64,000 nt of DNA, taken from assembly GCA_014058105.1 (NCBI GenBank), contig JACGCM010002784.1, positions 2,852,001 to 2,916,000 of the forward strand. Direction: 5' to 3'. Origin of the DNA: Kingdonia uniflora (lineage: Eukaryota > Streptophyta > Magnoliopsida > Ranunculales > Circaeasteraceae). Under the pieces are notes generated by a model. The model worked only from the letters and a program-made list of their open reading frames with translations. It searched no databases and was not told the origin of the DNA. How positions within the stretch are numbered: the stretch's first letter is position 1; each line of letters begins with the position of its first letter. Below, piece after piece: positions 1 to 10,451 of the stretch. The position numbers and the translations under genes were made by a program.

Positions 1-578
1 AATACCCAACATTCAACCCTTTACTATTTGTATCTTTTGATCGCTGATTGAAAGTAAAACTAAAATTTAATGAAAGGGAAGGAGATACCATTTAAGTTGA
101 ATTTGATTGTTGCAGAAATCGAAGATCAATTCATAGTATAAACCATAGAGAGAGATCTTACTTACTGGAGTAAAATTAAGAAGATTTGATGAAGATCCAA
201 TGCCTAACTTTGATCGAAATAGAGATTTAGGGTGAGAAAGTTCACCAATTGAGTAAGTTTGCAGTCACATAAAGCAAATGAAGGGTATGTTTGATATTCA
301 ATATTAGGATCGAAGCAATTGAAATTTGCATCAAAACGAACACCTTACAAGGATTTCTTTCAGAAGATTGAGAGGAGGGATTCAGACTCAGGGGAGGCAG
401 TAGTGATGATGAACAAAGGCTGAAGTTTTCCTTGGCACTTTACGCGAAAATTCTAAAACAAATGTTGGTTGACTGAAAATTTAGCCATATGATATGGCAG
501 TTTAGAGGTGTGAAGGAAGTCTGAAATTTATTGGCCTAGGAGAGATCCGAGCGGCCTAAATAATCATCGGACTCACGA

Positions 579-762
579 GAGATGGATAACGAATGGCTGA
601 TGAGTTATTCCTTTAGGTGTATAGATGGAGAAGGACTGCATGAGGAGATGGATAACGAATGGCTGATATCGAGAAATGGCTGATGAGTTATTCTTTTAGG
701 TGTATAGATGGCTGATGAGTTATTTCTTTAGGTGTATAGATGGAGAAGGACTGCATGAGGAG
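579..762. repeat. Short direct repeats inside the CACTA-like element
   Basis: The phrases GATGGATAACGAATGGCTGA, GGCTGATGAGTTATT and GATGGAGAAGGACTGCATGA each recur two or three times in under 200 bases, in a shuffled order. This looks like local slippage or nested duplication. No coding potential is seen. Confidence 0.8.
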
Positions 763-814
763 AGATCAATTAGACAAAATTAAGTTGAAGCTTTTCATTT
801 TCAATTATCATGGT

Positions 815-1050
815 AAATTTTCCCGTCCCTAAACATAACATATTAGGGACGGTTATGTCCCACCGTCCCTAAACTAATACAATTAGGGACGGATATGTCC
901 AACTATCCCTAAACTTATACTATTAAGGACGGGGTAATTTTTTCAGTCTCATAAACAAAAATAATAAGAGACGGAATCAAAACTGTCCCAAATGTGATAT
1001 TATTAGAGACAAATTTTACTCTGTCTCTAATATCTTATCCCTAATAATCA
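815..1050. repeat. Subterminal palindromic repeats (TTAGGGACG / CGTCCCTAA)
   Basis: At least three clear and two degenerate copies of a unit built from CGTCCCTAA and its complement TTAGGGACG, spaced about 15-25 bases apart, with weaker GTCTC/GAGAC variants nearest the terminus. Such arrays are the usual transposase-binding subterminal regions of CACTA elements. Confidence 0.65.
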
Positions 1051-2984
1051 TTTTTTTATATTGTGTACATTTACTTGTTGATCCTCCCTATCTTCATTTG
1101 CCTCTCTCATTCTATCAAACTTTGTCGCAAACTCTGTGTTATATTGGCATGTCTCTTCTTCGCTCAAGCGAGCTGTCTCCAGTTCGGCCTACATCACAGA
1201 TACAATACATCAAGTTTAATTTAAAAATACTCAATCAATACATACAGGAATCTTATTTCTAACAAATCTCTATCATTTTTTGACATTTACTGTATGAAAC
1301 TGCATCTAAACTTAAGGTCGAAGTATGATCCCAGTTCAATGACAATAACACGTACTTCCAATTTTATGGTACACATTCTCTAGGTTCTAAATCTTTTAAC
1401 ACTTTGATATTATCTATACACAATTGAATACCATTGCCCCTAAACTATTAACATGTTTTTGGTATGTCTTTATGCTCTAATTTTTACTTTGTAGCTCTAA
1501 AGTAATGCAGCATACAAGTCAAATATTTCTTGCTCTTCTCGAACCTATAGCTCTGCTTGCGAAGTTAACAGGGATGTTGAGGTGTTTTTCGCCTTAGCGA
1601 GCTCATTCTCTAATTCTTATATTCTGAGGCACATATCCTTAAGTTCCTACAAATAAGGTTTCCAAACATCACTTTGCATACATAAATTTATCCTGCAATG
1701 ATCAATATAGTTACAGTTCTCAAACCCCTCATAATCACACAACCAAAGAGTCAGCAATTTTACTCTACCTTCTCATTCTCATTCTCAGGGTTCACAATGT
1801 CATCCACTTAATTCTCTCGCTCAGTTTGGGGAGAGACACCATCCAACCCTCTTATAACTCCAGCCTCATCATCTTCATCCTTCTCTTCTTCAACGAAGGT
1901 ATCCGCAATAATGCCATTCAACTCAGCTTTGGAGTACCCCATTTTGAGGAGGTGGCACCCAAGTCTATCACGCTAGACGACCACCTCATCAAGATTCTTC
2001 TGCGATTCTTCTGTCAGCTCGCTAATCTTCACCACTTACGCAGCCTTCCCAAAATCCAATCATTTCCTTTCCTAAGCTAAATTGGACTTCAATCGAACTA
2101 CCTTCTTCTCGAGCTTTGCCTACCCACTCTCGAGCTCAACTTTTTTCTCCTCCATCCCAAGGCAGATTCTCTTCATCAAACGAGCAGCTTGCAAAAAAAA
2201 ATCAAGTATATTTTCTGACCGACCCACAATACAAATTCAGCAAACATACAAATCATCAAACTTACCACTTTGCTCATCTCCTCCATACCCTTGCGAGCTG
2301 CAAGCCTGGCCTATCCTCCACAGCTCTCAGCTCGACTTCCTCACCATATCGATTCTCCGTGACCTTCATCTCAAAAAGTTTAACAAGAGGTTTTACCCTT
2401 CTCTGTTTTGCCTCTATCTCCACCTTACCACTGCCCGTGGTTTTAGAGGCCGAGCAACACTTCACCATCCTCTTCTTCAGAAACGTCCGACCTAGTTTTC
2501 TCGACGTGGTAGACTCTGGCACGTCCACAAAATCTGCTGCAGTGGCCTTTGGCAAAACCACTCGACTCTCTCTATCAGCTCCTCTCTTCTTGTTGCCTCC
2601 AACCCCCATCATTAGTCTCGTTGCTTAAGACTTTTAAACCTTCTCAGACCTGTCGTTAACTCGCTTATTTCTATTAATACCGAGGTCTTTTAACACTACC
2701 TCGAGCTCAATCCCTTATTGAGAAACAATATCTAATAGGGACTTCTTCTTCACCTTCAACATAGGACTTGTCAAACAATAACACACTATCAATAACATAA
2801 CAACATTTAATTTCAGGAGTTCAATATTATACGATATTACACTTACTTTCCTTCACAGTTCTATACAGAAGTTCCATGGGTTCTTCATCATCTCTCTGAA
2901 GGCAATCACCTTTCACCCAAATAACATTATCATTCCACATCCGACCTGCTGAATTCAAATCGAAGAAAAGAAGTCGTGACGAGC

Positions 2985-3609
2985 TCACAAAAGAATATGC
3001 CCTCCACTTGCAGAATAATTCTTTACTCCATAAAATTGCAACTCATCTTCAAGAGAAATTCTCCTCTCCACCTTATTCTCCTCCCATAAATTATTCAAAC
3101 TTTCACAAACATTTATTACCTCCCACATGTTCCCGTTCAACTGGGCAGGACATGTCCCTATGATATTCATTATCCTTTTTTTAAGATTGCTTAGGGGCAG
3201 ACTCAACCCATACTCCAACTGAGACAGGTAACAAAAAAAAAATCTCTTCCAGGTCGCCCTGGATATTCCCATCATATTACTCTAAGGAGATCGATTCGTC
3301 TATTCCCCTGCCCGATTTCTCTTTCTCTAAATCAGCCAATAGAAAGAAATGTTCCTCCCCAAATTTTACTATACATCTTCTAAATTGCCTACCGGCATGG
3401 CCTATAAAATTCAGCCATCTTCCCCTTATAAGAACCTTAGATTTTAATAACTCTCTAAACACATAAGAGTTCGGAGGGTATGATACCAATTGTCCAGGGA
3501 AATCTAGAAATTGAACCACTCCTACTTTATTTTCCCTATCAGATTTTACATTATCAGACTCAGCCGAACGACTAGAGGTCGACACCTCCATCACAGGGGA
3601 TGTCTTCAT
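2985..3609 (-). pseudogene. Globular 'putative gypsy type transposon' domain of the Tat-1 antisense ORF
   Basis: Two adjoining minus-strand frames separated by a single stop. The diagnostic segment reads YGLSLPLSN...AQLNGNMWEVINVCESLN, which lines up with YGLSIPLTF...GQLNGNVFEMMRVCESLN encoded at 49326-49628 on the plus strand. The pattern G-L-x-(I/L)-P-L followed some 25 residues later by (A/G)-Q-L-x-(G/P)-N resembles the plant 'putative gypsy type transposon' (Transposase_28-like) family. Downstream frames still show C-G-M-I and G-x-x-x-A-F-R remnants of the segment that in the other copy reads WCDHLVMVRGNCMQ. Confidence 0.6.
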
Positions 3610-3747
3610 CTCAACTATAAATCTAAGATGAGGCTTGATTCAACACAAATACTTCTCACTCTCAATCTACATACAGGTCCAGGTATTCTATCATTTTCTT
3701 TTACACATACATCATACATATACGTATATCATTCGCATATCTTTTAG

Positions 3748-5640
3748 ACACATATATCAAATAGATTTTTATAGATTACTATAAATAGTAATTTTTCAAA
3801 TTTTGAAAACAGCAAAATCTTTTAAAAAACATATTCAAAATATTACGATCCATCTACTAACCTTCAACGTCTAAAAAAATCTGAAGTAGCACCAAATCTT
3901 TCCTTCACAATGCTACTATACAACCACCTTCGTGACTCAGTCTCTGCAACCCTCTCCCGCCTTGATTGTTAATCACTCTGGTCTAATCCCTCACAAGAAT
4001 CTTTACTATTTTTTATCTTTCCTCTTTCACTGTTCTTCAATTTTTTTAGAAGTTGATAAACGTTTCAATGAAGAAGATGGAGCATTATTTATAGTTTTTC
4101 TCTCTCACTGCTGGCAGTTATTGTGCCTCGCACGAGCCACCCTCGATTTTGAAACCGATGCATCCCTTCCATAATTAATGTCAGAAGTTTTACACCTTTT
4201 CGGTGAAAGCACATTGCCGTCATTGCCCCCTGCCCTATATATTAATATATTCTCATCTCTCCTGCCCAAATCTCTATTTGGCCTCCCCACACTAATGATG
4301 GCTCAGCACTTACACACAATCAAACTTTCCCTGTAATCACACAAGAAACAAAAAATCAAAGCTACCTGCTTTTTATATTTTTGTTTCTTCTACTTATAGA
4401 AGTGCTGACGTCACTTCCAAGGCTCTCACATTTCAAAATTTTAAATACTTTATGCAAAATAGTCACAAACAACATTTACAACAAAAGAGGACAAATTTAA
4501 AATTCATTCTAATTTTATTTCCTTTATAGTTATTCGACCTCATAAAATTCACTCCCACACATATAGTTACAAATGAAACATCCCAGATGTCATGGGGATC
4601 CACACCTAATCAGTTTGCCTCCATCAATCTTCACAGCTTCCAACTTGATCTCTTCTTTAGTATTTAGCCTCATATCTTCTTTTCGAACTGAAGGCTCCAC
4701 AATCACTTCCCATAATAGCTCATCATAGAAGCGACGTCCTAACTCAAGTTCCATGCATATCCAATTTAAACCTTCAAACTGATATTCGGCATTTGGCAAG
4801 TCAGCATCATAATCCAGTAACCCGAAAATCCTCACTCAAATTTCAGCTATTTTTATCACCAATCTTCCCTCAGCGGCATAACGAATTCTCTCAGACCGAG
4901 TCCACACTATTTTCTATGTCTTCCTCCAAACTATACTCATTTTCCCCTATTTATGTAGTTTTCTGGATCACTTCAAATCCCCCACAATTCATATATATAT
5001 ATATTTTTTTGTTTCTCTACAATAACAAACCCTAATATCTTGATTAAACATGATTTGAACTTATCAATTCACATCGATCTCCATAGATTTGGCTTACCTC
5101 ATTTTGAATTTATTTTCCCCAAATCCAATATTTCAAAGAGATCTTCCTGAGCTCGAATTTCTAATTCCTACATATTCTAAATCTTTTACAAATATCTCAC
5201 CCAATAATTCTAAGTTATTCAGTTCAAAACAAGTTTTTACACATCATTTATTTCACAAACACATTTTTACAGCTTAATTGTTAAAGTACTTTCCAGTCCG
5301 ATCATATATATTACATTTTGTTCTCTATTCAAACATCTTCGAATTACTCATAGCTTGATTTGAATAATAAGAGTTATACTATCTATCAACACAGAATTTG
5401 AATAACTATTTTTTATTAAGCTCGAATATATATTACAGGTACATTACAGATAATAAGTTTTTCAGGAACTCCAAAGCCAACAAATCCTTCAGTTCATCTG
5501 TCTTTAGTGATGTTTCACTCCAAATATCTTTTGAAGCAAAACAGGCATTGGAAAATACAAAACATCCTTATTTCCCCAAGTTTGTTCAGAGATTAGGCAT
5601 GGAACCGAACTTCAAATGGAAACTATGAAAGAAACAAAGT
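3748..5640. other. Non-coding or decayed stretch inside Tat-1
   Basis: AT-rich sequence with only short open frames. A minus-strand frame at 4590-4835 (ELELGRRFYDELLWEVIVEP) is the longest and is not recognised. It could be a divergent exon of the antisense gene. A short TA repeat lies near 4990-5005. Confidence 0.4.
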
Positions 5641-6446
5641 CAGTGGTTGAACGAACTCTCCAAACATAAAGACTTCTTAGAGCCAAGAAATGATGATTGC
5701 ATAGGGGCAGACTTTCATTCTCCGTCTCCCTTCTCTACTACCACCATTGCCTCCTCCATAACCACCAGTATCAAAGAGTTGGTAGAGATAAAGAAGGCCC
5801 TGCCTTATAATCTAACCCTACGCAAGATACAGGAAATAATGCCTAGCAGTTATACCGATCCCCACATCTATCTCCTCAACCTTGTCCTCCGCAAGGATGT
5901 GAAGACACCCCCAATGTTGCTCGCTAGTCAAGACAACGTAGTGAAGTTGCCACATACAGTAAAAATCTTCATCACCTTCAGCCGCTTCTTCTTCTGACAT
6001 ACCCTGATATGTCGGTGGAACGGGAGTAGGAGTGGGCATGTCTACAGACTGATCCACAAAGTATTTTAGTTCGAATTTTTGCATCTCAACAAAAACCCTC
6101 TTTTCGTACACTATCCTCCGGGTTTTCACCATTATCACTCAAAGATTACAAAGGATTTTTCAAATAATAGGTACTTTGCCAGATTCTACGGTACAGGCAC
6201 TATTTATATAAACCTCGAATTTAATGCGCAGGTACGTTTACAAGACAGAAACCCTAAGTATCGCGTACATCAATACTTCCAATCATCATTCAATGCATAT
6301 ACATCCCACCATATAAAACAAATACCCATTTCCATTCCAGTCCAATCACCTTTAAATGCCTCATTTATTTTCAACTTTCAACACCACAAATCTAAAGATT
6401 CTTTCTCAACTAAAACTACTCGTGACTTCAGTTACGAGGGGGCGAT

Positions 6447-7035
6447 TGTAGGGACCTATCCCAATTCGAACTACCTTCATATCAGACTCACAGTTTCTAT
6501 ACATAACATGAATAGTCAGCATTGGCACCCACACCACGAAATGATGAAGAACGTGGATCGAGTACAATAGAAAAGCATGAACAAGTCAAAGACCCATGTC
6601 TCTCACAAACTCAATAGTTACTCAGTCAACCACCACTTCCTTCATTATTTAGAGAATGTGCTTCAGCACGATAATAAACTGCGGGCAAGGCCCATATAAG
6701 GAAAAAGTTCTAGAAGAGACAGAGACACAAAAAAATATACGAGAAATCACCAAAAAAACTAGATTTTCCAGATTTTCAAATACCAAATTTATTATTTATA
6801 AGATTAAGTATTTTTAGTTCGAAAGATCACTTGTAATAAGATATCAGTCTTAAGCAATAAAAGTTACTGTTACTAAAACTCTCAACTCGAGGTTGTGGTT
6901 TTTTTTACCTATTCAAAGGTTTTTCACTTTAAATCACCTGTGTCATTTCTTTATTTAGATTAGCTTTTGTCATAGGAACATTGGTGTAAGAGCTAATTCT
7001 GAGCCATCTCGAGCTTACGGAATTAGGACATTACA
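6447..7035 (+). repeat. 3' LTR of Tat-1
   Basis: Begins TGTAGGGACCTATCCC and ends GGACATTACA, so it has TG...CA boundaries. A polypurine tract, GAGGGGGCGAT, lies immediately upstream. An AATAAA-type polyadenylation hexamer occurs near 6858 in the expected second half. Only this one LTR is in the window, so the exact 3' edge and target duplication cannot be tested. The first 25 bases resemble the start of the LTR at 42660 (TGTAAGGACTTATTCCC). Confidence 0.55.
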
Positions 7036-7141
7036 TTCTTGATGAAGGAAATTAACAGAAAACTACAGCGACATCCAAGAACTCCTCATGAAGATGCTAA
7101 AGTTATTTGGTTGAGGAGTAGACATTGAAATATGTTCACAG

Positions 7142-8997
7142 TTGGATTCAAACGATGAAGCAATACAGTCTGGTTTCGATGAAGATAATTTTGATGAATT
7201 GGGGAACGATTTAGATTCGCAAGATAATTCTCAACCCGCATTTAATAATGACCAAGAGCCAAGAATTGGTATGATATTTGAAAGTGTCGAAGAAGCATTT
7301 AAGTTTTCTAATTCTTATGCTAGACGTATCGGGTTTAGTGTGGGCAAGAGAAGAACAAACAGAAGTGAGAAAAGTGTTATAATATTAAGAGCATAATTTT
7401 GTTGAAGTTGAGAGGGTTCCCATCCGAAAAAGAATACTCCAATTAAAAGATGAGATGTGTGAAGGTTTGGGTGTGAAGCAATGTTTGAGATAAAGTCACC
7501 AGCAATGGGAAATATGGAGTAATTAAGTTCATTATAGCACACAATGATCATGACTTAGTTCCAGCATCTAGTGTGCATTTGATGAGGTCTCAACGTCACA
7601 TAGAACCATCTCAGGTTGAAATTATCAATACAATGACCTCTGCTAGTATGAAGAATAAACAAATTTGTACTTATCTGACAAAGGAAGCCGGCGGAGCGCA
7701 AAATCTCAATTTCATTCCAACAGATTATAAGAATTTAATTAGGAAAAGGAAGTCTGAGTTTCTTCAAAAGGGGGATGCACAATGACTTCTAAACTACATT
7801 AAGCGTAAGAAAAATGCAAATAATTTCATCTACTACTTTATTCAAACAAGCATGGATAACGAAATAAGTGGATGTTTTTTCTGCGATGGAAAATCTAGGC
7901 GAAATTATGGATTGTTTGGTGATGTCACTGGTTTTGACACCACATACATGACAAATACTTACAAAATGATTTGTGCGCCATTTGTTGGAGTCAATAGTCA
8001 CAGCCAAACTACAATTTTTTGGTGTGGTTTATTAGAGCAAGAAACATCGGAATCGTTAGTCTGGTTATTGAACACTTTCTTAGAAGCTATGGGAGGTAAG
8101 CGTCCAAAAACTATATTCACTGATCAAGCTTTGGTAATTGCTAAAGCCATCAAAGTTTCATTTCCAGATGCTCATCATCACCTATGTTTGTGGCACATCG
8201 GACAAGAAGCACGAAAAAATCTTGGCAGTGTTTACGGTAAATTCTCTAATTTCGGACACGATTTTGGTGCATGCAAATACAATAATGAGACGGTTGAAGA
8301 ATTTAAAGCAAAATGGGATGCATTACTTCAAAAATACAAGTTAAGAGAATGAGTGGCTGAAAGGAATATACAAGCTACGTGAAAAATGGGCTTCAGTGTA
8401 TGGACGTATTCACTTTTGCGCAGGTATGATGACTACCCAGAGATATGAGAGTATTGACTTCTTTTTGAAAAAGTATTTCTCTAAAAGTCTTATTCTGGTG
8501 GAATTTGTGATTCAATACGATAATGCATCAGCGACCGAAAAGGGGCAGAGAGAATAATGAGAAAATACAACTTAACAAACTAGACCTATCCTTATATGTG
8601 ATTGGGCCGTTGAGATTGAAGCATCAAAGAAGTATACAAGGAAAGTGTTCTACGACTTCCAAGATGAGATAAAAAAATTCTTAATCTAGTATTGACCTTG
8701 ACAAATGAAGATGAAGAATCAGCCACATATGAAACTAGGAGAATGAATAATCGAGGAAGAACTCGTGTACTAACATACATTCCCTTAGATCAATCAGTAC
8801 GATGCAGTTGTAAAAGATTTGAATTTGAAGGAATTCTGTGTTCTCACTCACTGAAGTTGTTCCACGAAAAACAATTTACAAGTTTACCGTCGCAGTATTA
8901 CTTGAAAAGGTGGAGCAAACATGTGATCAAAGAGGTCATTCTTGACGGGTATGGTGAAGCAATTATGGATGATACGGATCCATCGTCTATGGAATGA
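7142..8997 (+). pseudogene. FAR1/FRS-type MULE transposase, decayed
   Basis: Three classic parts appear in order across frames broken by stops and small frameshifts. First, an N-terminal acidic leader and FAR1 DNA-binding region (7142-7396) with GMIFESVEEAFKFSNSYA and GFSVGKRR. Second, a MULE transposase core (7852-8352) with GDVTGFDTTYMTN, FTDQALVIAKAI and HHLCLWHIGQEA; the Asp of FDTT and of FTDQ fit the first two acidic residues of the DDE triad. Third, a SWIM zinc finger (8692-8997) with CSCKRFEFEGILCSHSL. The frame at 7142 follows TTCACAG, so it probably starts at a splice acceptor with the true first exon upstream. The family includes both Mutator-like transposases and the domesticated FAR1/FHY3 regulators. 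The decay argues for a dead transposon or a pseudogene. Confidence 0.85.
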
Positions 8998-9450
8998 TAT
9001 TGTAAATTATCACATATCGCACAAAGGATTGTAATTAAGTATGCAAGAACCAATCTGCACTAGTTAGATCCATATTGCTGGAGGTAAAAGCAAAGATGGC
9101 ATTTTTTGCAATTTCTGAAGAAGGAGACGGTACACAAAATTTGGAAGATCATGAAGAAGAACCTCCTTCCGATGATGATGCAACATTATGAAATCCTAAA
9201 AGGAAAAATACCAAAGGAGAACCCTAAGGAAGAGTTATTGGTGTTTTAGAGATCAATGTGCCTAAGATAAAAGCTTCATCAAAGCAAACAAGTAAATTAT
9301 TTTTTATTGTTTATGATGGAACTTGTTAAATTGTATGTCTAATACTATCATCAAAAAATATAAGGAGGTGGTCAAAACAAACATGGAGAAATTAATCCAG
9401 TTGAGACGCTTGTTCTCGGTACTACTAATACTTACCAAACTTCAGGTCTG
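8998..9450 (+). pseudogene. C-terminal tail of the FAR1/MULE pseudogene
   Basis: Frames continue after the SWIM finger with the features usual for FRS proteins: an acidic Glu/Asp stretch followed by NPKRKNTKGEP-x-GR, which matches the common (D/N)P-x-TKG-x-P-x-G motif near FRS C-termini. Stops are frequent. Near 9361-9448 a segment encoding VETLVLGTTNTYQ is echoed at about 10452-10545 by NLVLGGTSNTHQ, so a piece of this tail has been duplicated on the far side of the inserted block at 9480-10440. Confidence 0.5.
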
Positions 9451-9616
9451 TTGTTTTATCTTTTAATGTTAAGTTTTAGTCACTCAACATGCTATTCTAT
9501 AAGAACCCTGATTTGGTCTTGGAAATTGTGAAGGTTCGGTTGCACATTACCAAACACTTGCATATTCCAGGTTTTAAGAGTTGTTCTAATTTTCTAGCAT
9601 TTGTAAGCAAAAGAAG

Positions 9617-10006
9617 TTACAGTTGCCATAGACACCTTGTGGCCAATTTTGAAATCTGGGTTGTGAAAAGCTCTGTCATGCCTAGCCAACTTCTTGAGAG
9701 TCCAGTATTGTTATTACACCAAGAATAAGAAGAACCAATGAAGGATGTTTCAATCAGCCCAGAGACTTGTGCCATCTCCTCAAACTCTCTAATAGAAGTA
9801 GTTGAAGCAGCCCAACCCCCAAGTCTTTCAGATTGGCTTCTAATTGTATTAAAATCTCCAACAAGCATCCAAGAACCATTGATATTTGTTGTTAATGATA
9901 TAATATCCTTCCACAAAGGTACTCTTCCAAAAGGTTCACATTTAGCATACACAAAAGAGGCCAAAATGCTCCATAAATTATTATAAGTAACCAAACAATG
10001 CAACAT
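9617..10006 (-). pseudogene. LINE endonuclease (APE-type) fragment
   Basis: A 129-residue minus-strand frame with WMLVGDFNTIRSQSERLGG, the GDFN motif of the endonuclease/exonuclease/phosphatase fold at the start of plant LINE ORF2. It is followed by YSWCNNNTG-x-SRSW, the usual (F/Y)-T-W-x-N-x-(R)-G-x-x-R-I-W region. The fragment lacks the downstream SDH motif and the reverse transcriptase. It starts exactly where the CRAL-TRIO-like frame at 10011-10241 stops. Confidence 0.75.
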
Positions 10007-10010
10007 CTGA

Positions 10011-10241
10011 TCACTTATTTTCCAGCCTCCATCTTAAGTTGTCTTTCACCATCTTACATGCCTTCTTGGCTTTCCAAGCCCTTTCTCTTTGATACCTTGA
10101 TATTAAAGCATCAAAGCACAAGGCTGGTAGCTTATCAACAATAAGACCTAATAGTTTTCTAACTTTAGCCATCTTGGCTTGCTGCTCTTCAAGTGACAAA
10201 GTTTTCTCCACCCCAGTTCCTCGTGTTCTCCTTGAAGACAT
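10011..10241 (-). pseudogene. First-exon fragment of a Sec14-like / CRAL-TRIO protein gene
   Basis: A 76-residue frame starting MSSRRTRGTG. It contains KVRKLLGLIVDKLPALCFDA, then LISRYQRERAWKAKKACKMV and DNLRWRLENK. This is the CRAL-TRIO N-terminal helical region of plant Sec14-like phosphatidylinositol-transfer proteins (pattern VRKL-x-G-x-x-x-DKL...SRYLRAR-x-W-x-x-KKA-x-KML...L-x-WRLEYKPE). The frame ends right after WRLENK, where LINE-derived sequence begins. No lipid-binding CRAL-TRIO domain follows. It is most likely a captured or retained gene fragment. Confidence 0.65.
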
Positions 10242-10451
10242 TCTTCCCAGATTTAATAAATTTAAGGAGGTCTTTGTATGAGTTGTAGAAAAAAATTCAA
10301 TCCACCCCCATTACAGCGTGAACTCTCATAGCACCATTTTGGTTTAAATCTTGGCTTTTTGTTTGAGATTAAACTTATATAGCTTCACTTTAAAATTATT
10401 TGCATTAATTATTTTAACTCTAATATCGATTATTTCATTTACAAATATATA

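Larger units (their letters stand above)
1..1065. mobile_element. Right end of a CACTA-like DNA transposon
   Basis: The stretch ends at 1065 with TATATTGTG, which read inward from the other strand is CACAATATAAAAAAA. This is close to the CACTA terminus found in plant En/Spm-type elements. Immediately inside (815-1050) lie several short palindromic subterminal repeats of the CGTCCCTAA / TTAGGGACG type, typical of CACTA elements. Directly outside, from 1066, a coiled-coil reading frame of the neighbouring retrotransposon's antisense gene begins abruptly, as expected for an insertion boundary. The left end and the 3-bp target duplication are outside the window. No transposase is visible, so this part is either the non-coding edge of a large element or a non-autonomous copy. 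The terminus is CACAA rather than CACTA, which lowers confidence. Confidence 0.5.
1066..6138 (-). pseudogene. Antisense ORF of Tat-1: gypsy-type transposon domain plus coiled coil (decayed)
   Basis: A broken gene read from 6138 leftward, opposite to its host retrotransposon. The N-terminus (5818-6138) starts M-V-K-TRR and contains PTPTPVPPT and LHYVVL. The corresponding block at 47207 has MVTTRR, PTPIYVPPT and FHYVVL. A globular block lies at 2985-3609, a basic linker at 2274-2612 (KKR, KATAADFVDVPE) and a charged coiled-coil stretch at about 1080-2110, including a segment LGCHLLKMGYSKAELNG that matches LIQAFYFWGLSREDVDL in the other copy. In-frame stops and frameshifts interrupt every block, and the C-terminal coil is truncated at 1066 by the CACTA-like element. 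The region 3610-5640 between blocks is presumed introns or decayed exons. Function is unknown; such antisense ORFs are recognised in some Tat-lineage elements. Confidence 0.6.
1066..7035 (+). mobile_element. 3' part of a Tat-lineage Ty3/gypsy retrotransposon (element Tat-1)
   Basis: This is the region between pol (outside the window) and the 3' LTR of a Tat-type element in plus orientation. The assignment rests on two observations. A purine-rich tract (GAGGGGGCGAT) abuts a TG...CA sequence at 6447-7035 that behaves as a 3' LTR. Between 1066 and 6138 the minus strand encodes a decayed protein homologous, block by block, to the antisense ORF of the much better preserved Tat element at 46235-60768. 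No gag or pol is visible here. The left side is cut by the CACTA-like insertion at 1065. Confidence 0.6.

Noticed and set aside
1826..2628. Several plus-strand Ser/Leu-rich frames
   Set aside because: They are shadows of the minus-strand coiled-coil and linker parts of the Tat-1 antisense gene (Glu/Lys codons read backwards give Ser/Phe/Leu).
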